Shown here: positions 56,490 through 60,000 of the stretch, piece after piece | Layout of the letters: the number at the start of each line of letters is the position of its first letter | How positions within the stretch are numbered: position 1 is the first letter of the stretch | DNA from: Bolinopsis microptera | Lineage: Eukaryota; Ctenophora; Tentaculata; Lobata; Bolinopsidae | Assembly (NCBI RefSeq): GCF_026151205.1 | Contig: NC_087084.1 | Coordinates: 7,677,394 to 7,737,393 of the forward strand | DNA length: 60,000 nucleotides | Direction: 5' to 3' | Made by a program: the position numbers and the translations under genes | The notes under the pieces: model-generated | Told to the model about the DNA's origin: nothing | Database searches by the model: none | What the model saw: the letters and a program-made list of their open reading frames with translations, nothing else

Positions 56490-57900
56490 TTGGCGTCCAG
56501 ACCGCCGCTGCCTAAAAGTAACACTGTGCACATCTCTGCCTCTCACCCTACGACACCCTCACAACGTTTGACATACCAGCTCCCACATTCCATTTACCTC
56601 TCCTCATCATCCACCCCAAAGAAAGACACCACAGCTAAGACAGTCATCAACCTCTCCGGACAGACTCTTTCCACAGCAGAAAGCGACGTACTCTCTTTTG
56701 GCCTGAAATTCGTCCCGACACCCACATCAGATCCCACCCTTGAACTAACTCCCCTTATTCAAAATGTCATCAAACAGCTTGGTGAAGGGACGGAAGCTCC
56801 CGCCACCTATCAGGTTACCTCTGCGTTATAATCCAAATTTTACAAACGACGTGACATGACCCATGACAAATTGACTCCCCAACAACGTACAGCTCTCAAA
56901 CCATGAAAATCTAAGAAATCTGAATTGAACAAAACATAAATAAAGTTAATTATCACTTGACCTCAGGTAGTTACACCCTTTTTACACCCCACACAATCGG
57001 TCACCTCCAAACTGTATAAACTTATAAAGTACTCGAGAAACTCCACAAGGACAAGAAGATCACGACAGACCACCTCAAAAAGATGCGGAACCTCCATCCT
57101 AAATGGCCTCAACTCTACGGACAACGTAAGATCCATAAACCTGGCGCACCTATCCGTCCTGTAGTTAGCTTTTACAAAATTCCCCTGCAAGCGCTCCACA
57201 AAGTCCTTGCTACATTCCTCAAACACCTATGCCTCAAAGACTCCTCAGACTTCAAACACCGTCTCGACTCATTTCTTAATCCTGCTTTTCCATATCACGC
57301 CTCCCTAGATGTACAATCCCTCTACACTTCCTGTGACATGCGCCTGGCCCTTAAAACAGTCATCTCGTCTTACGAACAAAATCCTACTCTCCTTCCCTCC
57401 AACCTCACCAGTCACCACCACCACCATAACAGTGGAGTTCCCACCTACGAGTGGTGGCTGAGAGGTGGCGTCCTGCGGCAAGGCTGACATTATCATACTC
57501 TGCATACACCGCGCCACCTCTCAGGCACGCCACCTCTCAGCCACCACTCGTAGGTGGTGTTAGATCCCTCATCAACTTTTGCCTCGATGCAACTCCTACC
57601 TCCAATTTAATGGCTCCCAATACGAAGTCGGCACCATGGGTTCCCCTTTATCGTTGAAATACGCCTTGCCGAGATAGAGTCCTTAGCCCTCTTCTCGTGT
57701 CCTGACCCTCTAATATCTACTCCCACTTCGTTGACGAAGGCCTCGCATCCTTCAGAGACAGACAACACGCAGAATCCTTCCTCACCTTCCTAAACTTCCT
57801 CACCGAAGACCTCAAATTCACCCAAGAACACGAAAAAGAAGAATCTCTGGGCTGCCAAGTTTCAACAGAATAATTAATATTGTAAGTTTTATATAGTGAC
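56490..57900 (+). pseudogene. Penelope-like element relic, N-terminal and RT region
   Basis: Less decayed parallel of 17277-18916. Pieces in order: NLSGQTLSTAESDVLSFGL and KFVPTPTSDPTLE (56646-56740, the PLE N-terminal signature), QRKIHKPGAPIRPVVS (57121-57170, RT), SLDVQSLYTSCD (57303-57338), then GTMGSPLS (about 57630-57650), FVDEG (about 57727) and EDLKFTQEHE (57806-57835). The catalytic YVDD-type motif appears as FVDE. Several frameshifts and stops. A hairpin insertion (57442-57557) splits it. No GIY-YIG part follows; repeat L begins at about 57890. Confidence 0.82.
57442..57557. mobile_element. Small hairpin insertion in the PLE
   Basis: Left arm CACCTACGAGTGGTGGCTGA continuing to 57471; right arm is the complement at 57529-57557; the loop carries a partial repeat of the arm (GCCACCTCTCAG at 57512). 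The parallel PLE at 18420-18440 runs straight through without it. Confidence 0.75.
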
Positions 57901-59340
57901 CCCAGATTTGATGACAGCTGAAACCGTCCTCAATGGCCGGTGCTTGATTCTTTGCTGAAGATATTTCGACCTACGAGTGAGCATTTGGATTTCTCTCTTA
58001 TAAACAAAAGCAAACGAACTAGTACATTAAGTGAGACAGGGAAGATAGTAGGAGTGTGGAATGGGAGAGCCTTGCTCACAAGATTTGCCTAATTGCTATT
58101 GTTCTATTTCGCTCCAAATCCTTGTAGCCCCTCTTTACCCATTGTTTTATAAACGATTAAGTGATTAAATGGGAAGCAGAGGATCTTTGCGTGTACCCCG
58201 AGCAAGGTGTGTGGCATTGCAACTAGGTAACTTACTTGAGACGGCACTCGGCAACATGTAACTTAATGTTGAACTCAAAGCCATGAAAGGTTACTATTGT
58301 TGGCTGACGGACAACTAGGAACCTTCCAATTTTACCTAGTTAACTAATTAACATGCAAGCTTGGGAAATCCAATCAGCTCCGACAACTAGGAACCAATCA
58401 TTACATATCCCCGACAACTAGGAACCTCTGGAGATACTTTAAACATTCAGGTGTCCACTGATTTCACAGCTGTGCTGTATATATTATGTAATGCAGATTG
58501 CAGGGTGTAAGCAATGGTGAAACGACCGCCCCCACTAAAATACTTTTTAAGATTTTACAAGCGTATTCTCTAAAAGTTAGGATATTAGAACAATTTAAGG
58601 GGAGAGGGGCGGCAAATTTAGCGAGTGGGCGGCCCACAGATACGTTTCGTCACTGAGTATAAGGATTACACTGTTTATCCACTAAGAGCAACCCAAAAAG
58701 CTTGAAGGTAATGTATTATGAAAATGCTATCCTGACAATGGTCACCTTTTATTTGGAGATGGTTTTATACCCTACAAGTGTTGCCAAGCACCGCATATAT
58801 TGCACTTCAAATAATAGTCGAATATCACGAATCGGTTAATTTTTAGGAAAAACAATACAGTAAATTTAGTACTTTTTAAATCAGCCTCATCACAAAAGAA
58901 TCATTTCAAGCGTAAAGATCTAAATATTAGAATACTGTTCTCAAAGACCCAAACAGTCAGGATCTGAACTAGTAGACCTGAGGTATATATAATAGCCCCT
59001 ATATATGCCAGATGCCAAGGATGTATTTAAACCTGGCGTGGACACAATAAGAAAGTGCTTACAGTCCGACTATAAACTGCTTACCTGTGTTCATTCCCTA
59101 TAGCAGCAGTCACTGGTTGGTATGTTGTGCGAACATTGCTGTAGAATCTTTTGCTGGACAGAGTTCCGTTGAAAATATTTATATTGAATTTAAAATGGCT
59201 CTTCCTGATCCAGTCTTAACCTTAAATTAGGCACAACTTACTTACTTTTGAAACTTTCATTTTACTTGTATGGTTGACCTCCGGCTGGCCGTTTTTGAAA
59301 CTACGGATAGTAAAGGATATACAGTGGCTGTAAATTAATC
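57890..59340 (+). repeat. Dispersed repeat L, copy 3 (longest)
   Basis: Follows the PLE relic directly and matches 80-1040 and 35414-36480. It contains an insertion at 58302-58484. No gene seen. Confidence 0.75.
58302..58484. mobile_element. Insertion of about 183 bp inside repeat L
   Basis: Absent from the two other L copies, where TTACTATTGTTATGTGATGC is continuous. It contains three copies of a GACAACTAGGAACC motif spaced about 60-90 and 30 bp. No terminal inverted repeats found. Confidence 0.6.
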
Positions 59341-59402
59341 TTCTGCTCAACAGAATGCCGCGGTTGGAAATGTTAAAATTGGCCCTAAAACTCAAAAATA
59401 GC

Positions 59403-59504
59403 TCTTCCAGATCCAGTCTTAACCTTAAAGTTAAACTTGATAGTGTTCAACTTGTCGTGAACACTATCAAGTTTAACTTTAAGGTTAAGACTGGATCTGG
59501 AAGA
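59403..59504. repeat. Perfect 47-bp inverted repeat
   Basis: Arms 59403-59449 and 59458-59504 are exact complements with an 8-nt loop (ACTTGTCG). The left arm belongs to repeat L; the right arm is its inverted copy, joined to the 3' end of the LINE that follows. Confidence 0.9.
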
Positions 59505-60000
59505 CCACCCGTGCAGCGAAGTTGCTGTCTTTTCTCCGCTCCAGTTCAATAACGAATTCCTGTTCTGGCAACAATATCCAGTAACAGGAGGTTCGTCCGG
59601 AATAGATGTAACAAACTCCGTCAACAATGACTTGAAGCGGAGGGGGTCCTCGATAAGGTGCAGGTTTGCGGGAATGATGTTCCACAATCGAGGCCCCATC
59701 ACTACAAATGAGCTGTCAAAGATCGATTGATTCCTTTGGCTACTGGACGTTGACAAGCTAGGGACTATTGCTTTCTGGCCATAACGGAGTGTATCTGTAA
59801 ACTGAACGTTGACATCATTAGGACACGTCTTGTGTAGGATCTTCCACATATGAATGATAGTGTAACGTTCTCTCCTCCGTTGAAGTGACATCAATTTTAA
59901 GGCCTTCAGTCTCTGCCAATAGTTCAGATGTTGCACACCATGTATTTTGGACGTAAATGTACGTTGTACTCCCTCTAGCTCAGCGATATCAGCTTGCTTA
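59505..60000 (-). pseudogene. CR1/Jockey-like LINE, C-terminal part (continues beyond the window)
   Basis: The minus-strand frame matches the C-terminal region of the LINE at 11646-12905: LNYWQRLKALKLMSLQRRRERY, SSQRNQSIFD, GPRLWNIIP, SIPDEPPVTGY. It reads in from the right edge, and the homologous frame ends near 59510. Whether the upstream RT is intact cannot be seen. Confidence 0.85.

Overview
The window is animal (metazoan) nuclear DNA, most likely from an invertebrate. Evidence: spliced genes with GT-AG introns (an immunoglobulin-superfamily 3' end and LDLa-containing seven-transmembrane receptors), AATAAA signals, AT-rich spacers, and dense layers of non-LTR retrotransposons, Penelope-like elements (PLEs), TIR transposons, foldback elements and satellites. 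A more exact lineage cannot be read from the sequence. Marine invertebrates such as cnidarians, molluscs or sponges are plausible because similar repeat proteins are common there, but this is inference.

Layout. 1-1.5 kb: a dispersed repeat (called L here) with local tandem expansions. 1.5-3.2 kb: last four exons of an Ig-domain gene. 3.8-9.9 kb: one copy of a segmental duplication carrying a broken LDLa/7TM receptor gene and a 1.1-kb 9-bp minisatellite. The second copy lies at 36.5-41.6 kb, with an intact receptor gene (two coding exons, 1069 aa) and no expansion. 11.6-16.6 kb: two non-LTR retrotransposons on the minus strand. 17.3-18.9 kb: a PLE relic. 19.4-23.6 kb: six head-to-tail units of a 752-bp satellite carrying an elaborate multi-branched hairpin. 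23.9-25.4 kb: two TA-flanked MITEs. 25.5-31.5 kb: two head-to-head PLE 3' halves with GIY-YIG domains, one split by a 4.18-kb TIR transposon that encodes an XPG/FEN1-like nuclease protein. 33.2-34.6 kb: two short TIR elements with 7-8-bp target duplications. 41.1-46.4 kb: a 1.37-kb near-perfect foldback element at TTAA, inside one arm of a larger inverted duplication whose other arm keeps the empty site. 47.1-53.9 kb: two ~1-kb (TCAGGG)n arrays alternating with halves of the same foldback family, one half split by an intact 3.76-kb non-LTR retrotransposon. 54-60 kb: more LINE and PLE relics, hairpins, another L repeat and a LINE running off the end.

Only the receptor at 37557-40917 and the Ig gene look like host genes. 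The LINE ORF at 48229-51558 is the only intact transposon gene. The rest records nested insertions, several datable because empty sites or target duplications survive. The most unusual items are the XPG-nuclease TIR element, the branched-hairpin satellite, the TTAA foldback with its empty site, and the telomere-variant hexamer arrays.
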